From: Maritimibacter sp.
GTDB taxonomy: Bacteria; Pseudomonadota; Alphaproteobacteria; Rhodobacterales; Rhodobacteraceae
Assembly: GCA_017792445.1 (NCBI GenBank)
Contig: CP051232.1
Coordinates: 2,082,001 to 2,146,000, forward strand
Direction: 5' to 3'
Length of the DNA stretch: 64,000 bases
The notes beneath the pieces are model-generated. The model worked only from the letters and a program-made list of their open reading frames with translations. It searched no databases and was not told where the DNA came from. The position numbers and the translations under genes were made by a program. Positions 48,052 through 57,113 of this stretch are shown here, in pieces (the stretch's first letter is position 1; the number at the start of each line of letters is the position of its first letter).

Positions 48052-48282
48052 ATGAAGACCACACTGACAATCGCAGCAAGTCTCCTTCCCGGTGCCGCTC
48101 TTGCGCATCCCGGCCATCTGGCCGAGGCCGCGGGCCACAACCACTGGATCGGCCTCGCCGCGCTGGGCGCCGCCGTCGCGGTGGCGGGCTGGGCGATCCT
48201 GAAGGGCCGCAAGGACAAGGACGCAGAGACCTCCGAGCACGACGCCGACCCGTCCGAGGACGACGCGCAGCAGGAGGCCTGA
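48052..48282 (+). CDS. Small secreted histidine-containing protein
   Basis: A 76-residue protein with a signal peptide (MKTTLTIAASLLPGAALA), a mature start HPGHLAEAAGHNHW with several histidines, one membrane helix (IGLAALGAAVAVAGWAILKG) and an acidic tail. From memory it resembles DUF6732, found ahead of cbiX genes. It opens the corrin operon and precedes cbiX by 5 bases. A metal-related role is inferred from the histidines and context only. Confidence 0.68.
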   Translation: MKTTLTIAASLLPGAALAHPGHLAEAAGHNHWIGLAALGAAVAVAGWAILKGRKDKDAETSEHDADPSEDDAQQEA

Positions 48283-48287
48283 GCCCC

Positions 48288-49505
48288 ATGGGCAAGACCG
48301 GCGTGATGATCTGCGGCCACGGCTCGCGCAGCCAGGCCGCCGTCGACGAATTCGCGGTGCTGGCGCAGAAGCTTCCAGCCTACCTGCCCGACGATTGGCT
48401 GACCGACTATGGCTATCTCGAATTCGCCAACCCTGTGATCCGCGACGGGCTGGACCGTCTGCGCGAGGCGGGCTGTGACCGCATCCTCGCCGTGCCCGGC
48501 ATGCTGTTCGCCGCCATGCACGCGAAGAACGACATCCCGACGGTGCTGAATACCTACGCCGCCAAGCACGGGCTGGACGTGGCCTATGGCCGCGAGCTTG
48601 GCGTCGACCCCAAGATGATCGCCGCCGCGGGCGCACGGGTGCAGGAAGCCGTCGACCGCGCCAACGCCAAGCATGGCGAGGTCTCGCTTCACGACACCTG
48701 CCTTGTGGTGATCGGTCGCGGCGCGTCTGACCCGGACGCCAACGCCAACGTTGCCAAGATCGCCCGGATGTTGTGGGAAGGCATGGGCTTCGGCTGGTGC
48801 GAGATCGGCTATTCCGGCGTCACCTTCCCGCTGGTAGAGCCCTGCCTGACCCACGTGGCGAAGCTGGGCTACAAACGGGTCATCGTGTTTCCGTACTTCC
48901 TGTTCACCGGTATCCTGATCGACCGGATCTATGGCTTCACCGACAAGGTCGCGGCCGCGCATCCCGAGATCCAGTTCGTCAAGGCAGGCTACCTGAACGA
49001 CCACCCAAGGGTGCTGGAAACCTTCGCCGAGCGTGTCCGCGAGATCGCCAGCGGCGCGCCGGTGCCGAACTGCGGTGTCTGCGCCTACCGCGAGCAGGTG
49101 CTGGCGCTGGAAAATGGCGAGCATCGCCACATCAAGCCCGAGGACCGCAAGCACCCCGCCTTCGCCGATATGCCGCCGCCCACCTGCGTGCTGTGCAAGT
49201 ACCGGGTGCAGGTGCTGGGGTTCGAGGCCGAGGTCGGCGCGGTGCAGGAAAGCCACCACCACCATGTCGAAGGGCAGGGGGCCTCGGCGCCCGGCTCGAA
49301 CGTGGCGGACTGCACGCTGTGCGACACGTTCTGCACCGGCGAGTGCAGGCTGGAAATGGCAGCGCATCACCACCACCACGATCACGGCCATGGCCATCAC
49401 CACCATCATGACCATGATCACGGGCACGACCACCACCACCACGCGCCCTATCCCCACGCGGACCACCCACACGGCCCGGAAAGCGCGCGTTCGACGCGGA
49501 AGTGA
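48288..49505 (+). CDS. cbiX: CbiX-type sirohydrochlorin cobaltochelatase
   Basis: A 405-residue class II chelatase that puts cobalt into sirohydrochlorin. The N-terminal catalytic His is in ICGHGSRSQ, with a second chelatase-type half around 150-280. The C-terminal part has three cysteine motifs (NCGVCAY, TCVLCKY and CTLCDTFCTGEC) and a terminal run of about 25 histidines with His/Asp, fitting the Fe-S cluster and metal-binding tail described for the long CbiX. It overlaps no neighbour and is followed by cobH. Confidence 0.9.
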   Translation: MGKTGVMICGHGSRSQAAVDEFAVLAQKLPAYLPDDWLTDYGYLEFANPVIRDGLDRLREAGCDRILAVPGMLFAAMHAKNDIPTVLNTYAAKHGLDVAYGRELGVDPKMIAAAGARVQEAVDRANAKHGEVSLHDTCLVVIGRGASDPDANANVAKIARMLWEGMGFGWCEIGYSGVTFPLVEPCLTHVAKLGYKRVIVFPYFLFTGILIDRIYGFTDKVAAAHPEIQFVKAGYLNDHPRVLETFAERVREIASGAPVPNCGVCAYREQVLALENGEHRHIKPEDRKHPAFADMPPPTCVLCKYRVQVLGFEAEVGAVQESHHHHVEGQGASAPGSNVADCTLCDTFCTGECRLEMAAHHHHHDHGHGHHHHHDHDHGHDHHHHAPYPHADHPHGPESARSTRK

Positions 49506-49512
49506 CGTTGGG

Positions 49513-49552
49513 CTTCTTCTGACCCAAAATACCCCTGCCGGAGGTGTCCGGC
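49513..49552 (-). repeat. Dispersed hairpin repeat, variant copy 3
   Basis: On the minus strand GCCGGA-cacc-TCCGGC is followed by a tail starting GGGGTATTTTGGG and ending AGAAGAAG (49513-49535). This matches the layout of the copies at 3719-3781 and 32391-32439 with more variation. It lies in the short cbiX-cobH gap. Confidence 0.5.
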
Positions 49553-49565
49553 GCTGCCACGAAAG

Positions 49566-50216
49566 ATGCCGCCGAAGATGCGCCCCTACCTGAAGGACCC
49601 CGCCGCGATCTACGCGGAAAGCTTCGCCACCGTCCGGCGCGAGGCGCGGCTTGACCGGTTCGACGCCGGGATGGCGCGGCTGGTCACGCGGGTGATCCAT
49701 TCCTGCGGCATGGTCGAGATCGCGGATCGTCTGGCCTTCTCGGAAGGCGCGTTCGAGGCCGGAGAGACCGCTCTGCGCGCGGGCGCGCCTGTGATCTGCG
49801 ATTGCGAGATGGTTGGCGCCGGCGTGATCCGGCGCAATCTGCCGGTGGAGAACGAGGTGATTGTCACCCTGAACGATCACCGCACTCATGGGCTGGCGCG
49901 CGACCTGGGCACCACCCGCTCTGCCGCGGCGGTCGAATTGTGGCGCGATCGGCTGGACGGTGCGGTCGTCGCGATCGGGAATGCGCCCACCGCCCTGTTC
50001 CACCTTCTCGAACGGCTGGACGAGGGCTGGCCGAAACCGGCGGTCATCCTCGGCTTCCCCGTGGGCTTCGTCGGTGCGGCGGAATCGAAGGCGGAGCTTG
50101 CCGCCAATCCGCGGGGTTGCGACTTTGTCGCGCTGCGCGGCCGGCGCGGCGGTTCCGCGATGGCCTCGGCGGCGGTGAACGCGCTTGCCGCCGGACTGCC
50201 GGAGGAGACCCCTTGA
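49566..50216 (+). CDS. cobH: Precorrin-8X methylmutase
   Basis: A 216-residue CobH/CbiC enzyme that moves the C-11 methyl to C-12, giving hydrogenobyrinic acid. The catalytic histidine is His45 in RVIHSCGMV; GFPVGFVGAAESKAEL is the other conserved block. The stop overlaps the cobL start (TTGA), so the two are translationally coupled. It belongs to the ring-contraction operon. Confidence 0.95.
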   Translation: MPPKMRPYLKDPAAIYAESFATVRREARLDRFDAGMARLVTRVIHSCGMVEIADRLAFSEGAFEAGETALRAGAPVICDCEMVGAGVIRRNLPVENEVIVTLNDHRTHGLARDLGTTRSAAAVELWRDRLDGAVVAIGNAPTALFHLLERLDEGWPKPAVILGFPVGFVGAAESKAELAANPRGCDFVALRGRRGGSAMASAAVNALAAGLPEETP

Positions 50217-51412
50217 CACCCTGGCTTCATATCGTTGGCATCGGAGAGGACGGTCTTGCCGGCCTGACCCCCGCGACCCGCGCCGTGGTCGAGGCGGCGG
50301 ACGTGATCGTCGGCGGAGACCGGCACCACGACCTGTCCGGCGCGGTGAAAGCCGAGCGCATCGCGTGGCCCAGCCCGTTCGACGCGATGATCGACACGAT
50401 TCGGTCTCTGAAGGGCCGGCGCGCGGTGATCCTCGTGACCGGCGACCCGTTGTGGTTCTCGGTCGGCGCCCGCATCGGCCGCGCCATCGACCCGTCCGAG
50501 ATCACCTATCACCCGCAGTTGTCGGCCTTTCAGCTGGCCGCCGCCCGGATGGGCTGGTCGCTGGCGGATGTCGAGACGCTGACGGTCCATGGCCGTCCGG
50601 TCGAGCAGATGATCGCCTTCATCCAGCCCGACGCGCGGCTGCTGATCCTGACCACGGGCGAGGACACCCCGGCCCGGATCGCGGCTTTCCTCGCTGAACG
50701 CGGGTTCGGTGCGTCGAAAATGACGGTGCTGGCCGCGATGGGCGGCGAACGGGAACAGCGGTTCGATGGCGTGGCCGAAAGCTGGTCGCATCAGGTCCCG
50801 GCGTTCAACACGCTTGCGGTCGAATGCATCGCCGCCCCCGATGCCGCCCTGTTGCCGAGGGTGCCGGGCCTGTCCGACGACCTGTTCCGCCACGACGGCA
50901 CCATGACCAAGCAGGAAATCCGTGCGGCGACGCTGGCGAAGCTGATGCCGATGCGAGGGGCGCTGCTGTGGGACATCGGAACGGGCTGCGGCTCGGTCGC
51001 GGTCGAATGGATGCGCGCGGCCCGCTATGCCCGCGCCATCGGCATCGAGCCCCGCGCCGACCGCCGCGAGATGGCGGCCGCCAATGCGCTTGCGCTGGGC
51101 GCGCCCCGGCTGGAGCTCATCGCGGGAGAGGCGCCGGAGGCATTGACCGGGCTGGAAGCGCCCGACGCGATCTTCATCGGCGGCGGCATGTCGTCCGCGG
51201 TGTTTCAGGCGGCTTGGGCGGCGCTGAAGCCGCTGGGCCGGCTGGTCGCCAACGCGGTGACGCTGGAGTCGGAGGCCGAACTGATCGCGCTGCACAAAGA
51301 GCACGGCGGGCAGCTGGTGAAGCTGCAGGTCAACCGGGCCGAGCCGGTCGGCAGCCTTACAGGCTGGCGCCCGCTGATGCCGGTCACGCAATGGAGCCTC
51401 GTCAAGCGATGA
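50213..51412 (+). CDS. cobL: Precorrin-6Y C5,15-methyltransferase (CbiET fusion)
   Basis: A 399-residue bifunctional enzyme. The N-terminal CbiE domain (HIVGIGEDGLAGLTPATRAV) methylates C5, and the C-terminal CbiT domain with AdoMet loop LLWDIGTGCGSVAVEWMRA methylates C15 and decarboxylates the acetate side chain. It starts with TTG at 50213 inside the cobH stop, with GGAGGAG about seven bases upstream. Confidence 0.95.
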   Translation: MTPWLHIVGIGEDGLAGLTPATRAVVEAADVIVGGDRHHDLSGAVKAERIAWPSPFDAMIDTIRSLKGRRAVILVTGDPLWFSVGARIGRAIDPSEITYHPQLSAFQLAAARMGWSLADVETLTVHGRPVEQMIAFIQPDARLLILTTGEDTPARIAAFLAERGFGASKMTVLAAMGGEREQRFDGVAESWSHQVPAFNTLAVECIAAPDAALLPRVPGLSDDLFRHDGTMTKQEIRAATLAKLMPMRGALLWDIGTGCGSVAVEWMRAARYARAIGIEPRADRREMAAANALALGAPRLELIAGEAPEALTGLEAPDAIFIGGGMSSAVFQAAWAALKPLGRLVANAVTLESEAELIALHKEHGGQLVKLQVNRAEPVGSLTGWRPLMPVTQWSLVKR

Positions 51413-51429
51413 CGCAGCGCACCGCAATC

Positions 51430-51452
51430 CCCTCCCCCCGCTGGGGGGAGGG
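51430..51452. repeat. CCCTCCCCCC hairpin repeat, copy 2
   Basis: A perfect 10-bp hairpin (CCCTCCCCCC at 51430-51439 and GGGGGGAGGG at 51443-51452) with a three-base loop lies in the cobL-cobI gap. It has no T run and resembles the elements at 16696-16736 and 54022-54045. Confidence 0.55.
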
Positions 51453-51470
51453 TCAGGGCAGGGGACGCCA

Positions 51471-52175
51471 ATGACCAAACCCACCCTCTACGGCGTGGGC
51501 CTCGGCCCCGGCGACCCCGACCTGATCACCCGAAAAGCCGCCCGGCTGATCGAAACGGCCGAGGTCATCGCCTACCCCTCGCTTGCAGGCGGCGACAGCC
51601 TTGCCCGGTCCATCGCCGCCGACCTGATCCCGGACACCGCCCGCGAGATCGTCATGTCCATTCCCATGACCCGCGACCGCGCCCCGGCGCAGACCGCCTA
51701 TGACCTCGGCGCGCTTGCGATCCGGGCCGAACTGGAAGCGGGCCGCGACGTGGTTTGCCTGTGCGAGGGCGACCCGTTCTTCTATGGCTCCTTCATGTAC
51801 CTTCACGCGCGTCTGAAGGGCGATTTCCCCGTCGAGATCGTGCCGGGCGTCACCTCGCTGACCGCCTGTGCCGCGCGCGCGGGGATGCCGCTGGCCGCCC
51901 GCAACGAACGCGTGACGGTGCTGCCCGGGCCGTTGCCTGACGGCGAGCTTGAATCGCGGATCGCCGGGGCCGAAAGCCTTGCCATCCTCAAGGTCGGTCG
52001 CCACCTGCCGCGCATCCGTTCGGTGCTGGACCGGCTGGGGCTGACCGATCAGGCCGTCTATGTGGAACGCGCGACCATGGCGGCCGAGAAGGTGCTGCCG
52101 CTGTCGGATGCCCCCGAAGACGCGCCGTATTTCTCGATGATCCTGCTGACCAAGGGGGCCGATCCGTGGCTGTAA
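51471..52175 (+). CDS. cobI: Precorrin-2 C20-methyltransferase
   Basis: A 234-residue uroporphyrin-III-type methyltransferase (TLYGVGLGPGDPDLITRKAA at the start), with the EGDPFFYGSFMYL loop that marks the precorrin-2 enzyme. It adds the C20 methyl from AdoMet. A 58-base gap with the CCCTCCCCCC hairpin precedes it. Its end overlaps the cbiG/cobJ fusion start by 10 bases. Confidence 0.95.
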   Translation: MTKPTLYGVGLGPGDPDLITRKAARLIETAEVIAYPSLAGGDSLARSIAADLIPDTAREIVMSIPMTRDRAPAQTAYDLGALAIRAELEAGRDVVCLCEGDPFFYGSFMYLHARLKGDFPVEIVPGVTSLTACAARAGMPLAARNERVTVLPGPLPDGELESRIAGAESLAILKVGRHLPRIRSVLDRLGLTDQAVYVERATMAAEKVLPLSDAPEDAPYFSMILLTKGADPWL

Positions 52176-53983
52176 CTCCCGTCATCCTTGCCCTGTCCCG
52201 GTCCGGCGAGGCCACCGCGCATCGCGTGGCCGATGCGTTGGGCGCGCCGGTCCATGGCCGCGAGGGCCGGGTGGAGAAGGCCGATGCCTTCTTCCCCAAC
52301 GCGCTGGACCACGCCCGCGACCTGTTCGCCGCCGGAACGCCCGTGATCGGCGTTTGCGCGTCGGGCATCCTGATCCGCGCCGTCGCGCCGCTGCTGTCGG
52401 ACAAGCGGACCGAGCCGCCGGTGCTGTCGGTGTCGGACGATGGCGCGGTGGTGGTGCCGCTGCTTGGCGGGCATCGCGGCGCGAACCGGCTGGCACGGCG
52501 GATCGCCGAAGCGCTGGACGCCACGGCTGCTGTCACGACCGCTGGCGATGTTGCGCTGGGCATCGCGCTGGATGAGCCGCCCGAGGGCTGGGTGCTGGCC
52601 AACCCCGAGGCCGCGAAGGACGCGATGGCGGCGCTGCTGTCCGGGGGCGGGGCCCGCGTGACGGGTGACGAGGCCGCGCGGGCGACATGGCTTGCGGACC
52701 TGCCCGAGGGCGACGCGGTTCAGATCGTCTGCACGATGGAGCCTGTGGCGCCCGCGGCGCCAGAGACGCTGGTCTATCACCCACAGCGCGCGGTGCTGGG
52801 CGTCGGGGCTTCGCGCAACTGCCCGCCAGAGGAACTGGCGTCGCTGGTGGACGGGCTTTTGGCCGAGGCCAGCCTTGCACCGGGGGCGCTTGCGGCCATT
52901 GCGACTGCCGGGATCAAGGCCGACGAACCAGCCGTGCTGGTGCTGGCGAACCGGCTGGGCGTTCCGCTGCGCCTGTTCTCTGTAAAGGAACTGGAGGCGG
53001 AAACGCCACGCAGCGAAACGCCATCCGACGCTGTCTTTGCCGAGATCGGCACCCACGGCGTTGCCGAGAACGCGGCGCTGGCCTGCGGCGGTGCCGGGGC
53101 CGCGATCTGGTATCCGAAACGCAAGTCGGCGATGTGCACTGCCGCGCTGACCGTTTCGCCGGAGCCGGTCGCCCCCGAGGGCCGCACGCGCGGGCGGCTG
53201 TCGCTTGTGGGCATCGGCCCGGGGCAGGCGGCCTGGCGCACGCCCGAGGCGTCGCGGCTGGTGGCCGAGGCGGACGAACTTGTTGGCTATGGTCTCTACA
53301 TCGACCTGCTGGGCCCGCTGGCGGCGGGCAAGCCGCGCCACGACTTCCCGCTGGGCGGCGAGGAAGCGCGCTGCCGCTTCGCGCTGGAACGCGCGGCGGA
53401 AGGGCGCGACGTGGCGCTGATCTGCTCGGGCGATGCGGGGATCTACGCGATGGGGGCGCTGGTCTTCGAACTGCTGGACCGCGACAGCCACGGCGTGTCC
53501 GACGCCGCACGGCGGGTCGAGGTGATCTCGGCCCCCGGCGTGTCGGCGCTGCAGGGCGCGGCGGCGCGGGCGGGGGCGCCGCTGGGCCACGATTTCTGTG
53601 CGATCTCGCTGTCGGACCTGCTGACCCCTCGCGACGATATTTTGCGGCGGGTGAAGGCAGCGGCAGAGGGGGACTTCGTCATCGCCTTCTACAACCCGGT
53701 GTCCAAGCGGCGGCGGGACCTGCTGGCCTTGGCGCGGGACACCCTGTTGCAGCATCGGCCCGCGGATTGCCCGGTGTTGCTGGCGTCGTCGCTGGGGCGG
53801 CCGGAGGAAGAGCTGCGCTATCGCCGGCTGGAGGATCTGCAGGTTGACGAGGTGGACATGCTGACCGTGGTGCTGGTGGGCTCGTCCCAGTCGCGCCTGT
53901 GGCAGTCGGGCGAAGGTGCGCGGATGTATACGCCGCGCGGGTATGCCCGGAAGATTGATGGGGATTTGTCGGATGTTTCGTAG
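52166..53983 (+). CDS. CbiG-CobJ fusion (cobalt-precorrin lactonase / precorrin-3B C17-methyltransferase)
   Basis: A 605-residue two-part protein. Residues 1 to about 335 follow CbiG: VCASGILIRAVAPLL with SDDGAVVVPLLGGHRGANRL, then the CobE/CbiG C-terminal block AVLGVGASRNCPPEEL. From about 345 it is the CobJ/CbiH methyltransferase (LSLVGIGPGQAAWRTPEASR and ICSGDAGIYAMGALVFEL). CobJ methylates C17 and contracts the ring; CbiG opens the lactone in the anaerobic route. It starts with GTG at 52166. Fusion of these two is known in some alphaproteobacteria. Confidence 0.88.
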   Translation: MAVTPVILALSRSGEATAHRVADALGAPVHGREGRVEKADAFFPNALDHARDLFAAGTPVIGVCASGILIRAVAPLLSDKRTEPPVLSVSDDGAVVVPLLGGHRGANRLARRIAEALDATAAVTTAGDVALGIALDEPPEGWVLANPEAAKDAMAALLSGGGARVTGDEAARATWLADLPEGDAVQIVCTMEPVAPAAPETLVYHPQRAVLGVGASRNCPPEELASLVDGLLAEASLAPGALAAIATAGIKADEPAVLVLANRLGVPLRLFSVKELEAETPRSETPSDAVFAEIGTHGVAENAALACGGAGAAIWYPKRKSAMCTAALTVSPEPVAPEGRTRGRLSLVGIGPGQAAWRTPEASRLVAEADELVGYGLYIDLLGPLAAGKPRHDFPLGGEEARCRFALERAAEGRDVALICSGDAGIYAMGALVFELLDRDSHGVSDAARRVEVISAPGVSALQGAAARAGAPLGHDFCAISLSDLLTPRDDILRRVKAAAEGDFVIAFYNPVSKRRRDLLALARDTLLQHRPADCPVLLASSLGRPEEELRYRRLEDLQVDEVDMLTVVLVGSSQSRLWQSGEGARMYTPRGYARKIDGDLSDVS

Positions 53984-54021
53984 CGCTGTTTCCTCCTCTG
54001 TTAATGTCTCCCCCTCCCTAA

Positions 54022-54045
54022 CCCTCCCCCGCGACCGGGGGAGGG
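54022..54045. repeat. CCCTCCCCC hairpin repeat, copy 3
   Basis: A perfect 9-bp hairpin (CCCTCCCCC at 54022-54030, GGGGGAGGG at 54037-54045) with a six-base loop in the cbiG/cobJ-cobM gap, with a further CCCCCTCCC copy just upstream. It has no terminator-like T run. Confidence 0.55.
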
Positions 54046-54079
54046 GACCTGTTGCGCTAGGGGCAAGGGGGGATCTGTC

Positions 54080-54850
54080 ATGACCGTGTTCTTCGTTGGG
54101 GCCGGCCCGGGCGACCCGGACCTGCTGACGATCAAGGCCGCGAAGGTGATCGAGGCGTGTCCGGTCTGCCTTTACGCGGGCTCTCTGGTGCCTGCCGAGG
54201 TGGTCGCGCGCGCGCCGTCCGACGCGAAGGTGATGGACACCGCGCCGATGACGCTGGACGAAACCCATGCCGAGATCGTCGCGGCGCACGAGCGCGGGCA
54301 GGATGTCGCGCGGGTGCATTCTGGCGACCCGTCCCTGTATGGCGCGATCGCCGAACAGATCCGGCGGCTGGAGGCCGATGGTATTCCCTACGAGATCGTC
54401 CCCGGTGTTCCCGCCTACGCTGCCGCCGCGGCGGCACTGGGGCAGGAACTGACGATCCCGGAAATCGCGCAGTCCATCGTGCTGACGCGGATGTCGATGA
54501 AATCAACCTCGATGCCCGAGGGCGAGACGCTGGAGAATTTCGCGCGCACCGGCGCGACGCTGGCGATCCACCTTGGCGTGCGCGCGCTGCGCGAGATCGA
54601 GCGTCAACTTATCCCCTATTACGGTGCGGATTGTCCCGCGGTCGTGGCTTATCGCGTCGGCTGGCCGGACCAGAAACTGATCCGGGGCACGTTGTCCGAT
54701 CTGCGTGAGAAGGTTCGCGACGAGAAGATCACCAGAACGGCGCTAATCCTTGTGGGGCCGGCTCTTTCACGGGCTCGCGATTTCCGCGATTCTGCGCTGT
54801 ATGACCCGGATAGGCCGCATGTTCTGCGACCGCGAGCAACCGCCCGTTGA
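54080..54850 (+). CDS. cobM: Precorrin-4 C11-methyltransferase
   Basis: A 256-residue CobM/CbiF-type enzyme with the N-terminal VFFVGAGPGDPDLLTIKAAK, VHSGDPSLYGAIAEQI and the MSMKSTSMPEGETLENFA block. It adds the C11 methyl to precorrin-4. It closes the operon, after a gap with the third CCCTCCCCC hairpin. CobK, CobF and CobG or CobZ are not in this window. Confidence 0.95.
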   Translation: MTVFFVGAGPGDPDLLTIKAAKVIEACPVCLYAGSLVPAEVVARAPSDAKVMDTAPMTLDETHAEIVAAHERGQDVARVHSGDPSLYGAIAEQIRRLEADGIPYEIVPGVPAYAAAAAALGQELTIPEIAQSIVLTRMSMKSTSMPEGETLENFARTGATLAIHLGVRALREIERQLIPYYGADCPAVVAYRVGWPDQKLIRGTLSDLREKVRDEKITRTALILVGPALSRARDFRDSALYDPDRPHVLRPRATAR

Positions 54851-54940
54851 ACCGCCCGACGAAGTTCTTCGGTTTTTCCGAAAGTTCACTTGACCGAATC
54901 CGAACCAGCGTCGATTCCTGTCGGCAAGGGAGATGCTGCG

Positions 54941-55297
54941 ATGACCGAATACCTGCCGAAAGAAGTGCTTGAGGGGCTGCAAGCGGCCCGCAAGGCAGAC
55001 CTCAATAAGAAAAGCCGCCTGCGTGTGCAGGTCGGGGACGAGGTCTATCGCGTGCTGCGCTTCTGGGACGGCGGTTTCGCACTGGATGCCGAGAACGCTC
55101 CGCACCTGCGCGGGCTGGTCGATCTCTACAATGGCGGCGTGCATCTTTACCAGTGCCTGATCGTGGCCAGTGGCGAGGAAGACGGCGAGATGGTCTATGA
55201 GTTCAAGCGCAACACCGCCGCTGTCGACCGCGCACCGCTGGATTTCGTTCGGGACGAGAATGCGCCCGCTGGCCTTCTGGCAAGCCCCGACGCCTGA
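54941..55297 (+). CDS. Conserved small protein, function unknown
   Basis: A 118-residue protein starting at the ATG at 54941 (MTEYLPKEVLEGLQAARKAD), with GGGAG eight bases upstream; a TTG start 51 bases earlier is less likely. The middle (LRVQVGDEVYRVLRFWDGGFAL and VDLYNGGVHLYQCLIV) looks like a small beta-rich domain. No family recognised. It follows cobM by about 90 bases and converges with the PatB-like gene. Confidence 0.65.
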   Translation: MTEYLPKEVLEGLQAARKADLNKKSRLRVQVGDEVYRVLRFWDGGFALDAENAPHLRGLVDLYNGGVHLYQCLIVASGEEDGEMVYEFKRNTAAVDRAPLDFVRDENAPAGLLASPDA

Positions 55298-55321
55298 GCG
55301 CCGGGACCGCCGGGTCTGTCA

Positions 55322-56491
55322 TCACTGAAGATCGCCGAAGGCTTTTTCCAGGCGTTCGATCGCTTCGATCAGGCGCGGGCGGGGCATGGCAAGGTTGAAC
55401 CGGTGAAAGTTCTCGCCCCCCGTGCCGAAGTCGGCGCCGGGGCTTTGCGCGATGCGGGCGTCCTGCCGAATGCGCCGGTCGGTTTCTTCGGGTGACATGC
55501 CGGTGTCGGTGAAATCCACCCACGACAGATAGGTCGACTGCATGTCCATCACCTTGATGCCGGGCAGCGCGCCGATCCTGTCGCGCCACAGGGCGAAGTT
55601 GTCGGCAAGATACGCGCGCACCGCTTCGCTCCATTCGGCGCCGCCGGTAAGGGCCGCGCGGGTCATCAGCATGCCGAAGCGGTTGGGCGTGCCGCCGTAT
55701 TCCAACTGAACCGGGGCAAGTTTCGCGCGCAGGGCCTCGTCCGGCACGATCATGAACCCAGTCTCGCCGCCCGCAAGGTTGAAGCCCTTGGACGCTGCGG
55801 TGATCGTCACCAGACGCGGCACGCTGTCGGGCGCGGCGACGGCTGTGGGCACGTGTTTTGCGCCCGGGAAGACAAGGTCCATGTGGATCTCGTCGGACAA
55901 CAGCAGCAGGTCGTGCTTGTCGCAGAATGCCGCAAGTTCGCGGATCTCGTCCGCATCCCACAGGCGACCGCCCGGGTTATGGGGCGAACACAGGACGGCG
56001 ATCTTCTCGCGCCCCGTCAGTTTCCCTTCCAGCGCGGCCAGGTCCATCTCGTACCGACCGTCTTTCACCACCAGTTCCGACTCCAGCACGCCGCGGCGCT
56101 TGGCGGCGGCCTTCTTGAAGAACGCATGATAGACCGGGGTGAACAGGATGATGTCGTCGCCGGGGTCAGAGAACGCTTCGAGCGCCATGCCGAAGCCCGC
56201 GACGACGCCGTGGGTATAGCTGATCCATTCGGGTTTTACGTCCCAGCCGTGGGCGGTCTTCATCCAGCCCGCCACCGCCTCGGACACCAGGGACGCCCGG
56301 CCGGGATAGCCGAGATACCCGTGCTCTGCCTGTTCGCGCAGAACATCGAGAACGCAGTCCGCGGCGCTGAAGTCCATGTCCGCAACCCACATCGGGATGC
56401 CGTCCTCGGGCGATACGCCTGCAAAGGTCTCCATCACGTCGAACTTGGCGCTGAAGGTGCCAGCGCGCTGCTTGATCTCGTCGAAATTCAT
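55322..56491 (-). CDS. PatB/MalY-type PLP enzyme (C-S lyase)
   Basis: A 389-residue fold-type I PLP protein. The Schiff-base lysine is in AASKGFNLAGGETGF; CSPHNPGGRLW and DEIHMDLVF are other conserved blocks. PatB and MalY are cystathionine beta-lyases; this group also includes aminotransferases. The start at 56491 (MNFDEIKQRAGTFSAKFDV) matches the family better than the longer frame. It diverges from the first def gene after 100 bases. Confidence 0.86.
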   Translation of the reverse strand: MNFDEIKQRAGTFSAKFDVMETFAGVSPEDGIPMWVADMDFSAADCVLDVLREQAEHGYLGYPGRASLVSEAVAGWMKTAHGWDVKPEWISYTHGVVAGFGMALEAFSDPGDDIILFTPVYHAFFKKAAAKRRGVLESELVVKDGRYEMDLAALEGKLTGREKIAVLCSPHNPGGRLWDADEIRELAAFCDKHDLLLLSDEIHMDLVFPGAKHVPTAVAAPDSVPRLVTITAASKGFNLAGGETGFMIVPDEALRAKLAPVQLEYGGTPNRFGMLMTRAALTGGAEWSEAVRAYLADNFALWRDRIGALPGIKVMDMQSTYLSWVDFTDTGMSPEETDRRIRQDARIAQSPGADFGTGGENFHRFNLAMPRPRLIEAIERLEKAFGDLQ

Positions 56492-56591
56492 GGGATTGGT
56501 GCCTTCGTTTTCTTTCGCGGGCAGGCTAGCCGTTGTGACTGCGGCTGCAAGGGACATTGCACGCATGGCAGGCATCCCCTAAATCAGCGGC

Positions 56592-57113
56592 ATGACGATC
56601 CGGACCATCCTTATCCACCCCGACCCGCGCCTGAAAAAGGTCGTTCCGCCCGTGGCGGAGATCACGCCCGACATCCGGACGCTGGCCGATGACATGCTGC
56701 AGACCATGTATGACGCCCCCGGCATCGGCCTTGCCGCGCCGCAGGTGGGCGAGATGGTGCGGATGATCACGATGGACTGCGTGAAAGAGGAAGGCGCCGA
56801 ACCTCGGCCGCTGGTGCTGATCAACCCCGAGGTCACGTGGTCCTCGGACGCGACCAGCGTCTACGAGGAAGGCTGCCTGTCGATCCCCGAGCAATATGCC
56901 GACGTCGAACGCCCCGCCGAGGTGAAGGTGTCCTGGCTTGACGTGGACGGGACCGCGCAGGAAGAGCATTTCAAGGGGCTGTGGGCGACCTGTGTGCAGC
57001 ACGAGATCGACCACCTCGATGGCAAGCTCTTCATCGACTACCTCAAGCCGTTGAAGCGCCAGATGATCACGCGGAAGATGCAGAAGCTGAAACGCGAGCG
57101 GGCGCGGGCGTGA
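56592..57113 (+). CDS. def: Peptide deformylase 1
   Basis: A 173-residue metalloenzyme that removes the formyl group from new proteins. Motifs are GIGLAAPQVG, EEGCLSIP (Cys95) and QHEIDHLDG (His137, Glu138, His141), all intact. It overlaps the second deformylase gene by 4 bases (GTGA). This is the most canonical of the three and most likely the housekeeping enzyme. Confidence 0.95.
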   Translation: MTIRTILIHPDPRLKKVVPPVAEITPDIRTLADDMLQTMYDAPGIGLAAPQVGEMVRMITMDCVKEEGAEPRPLVLINPEVTWSSDATSVYEEGCLSIPEQYADVERPAEVKVSWLDVDGTAQEEHFKGLWATCVQHEIDHLDGKLFIDYLKPLKRQMITRKMQKLKRERARA

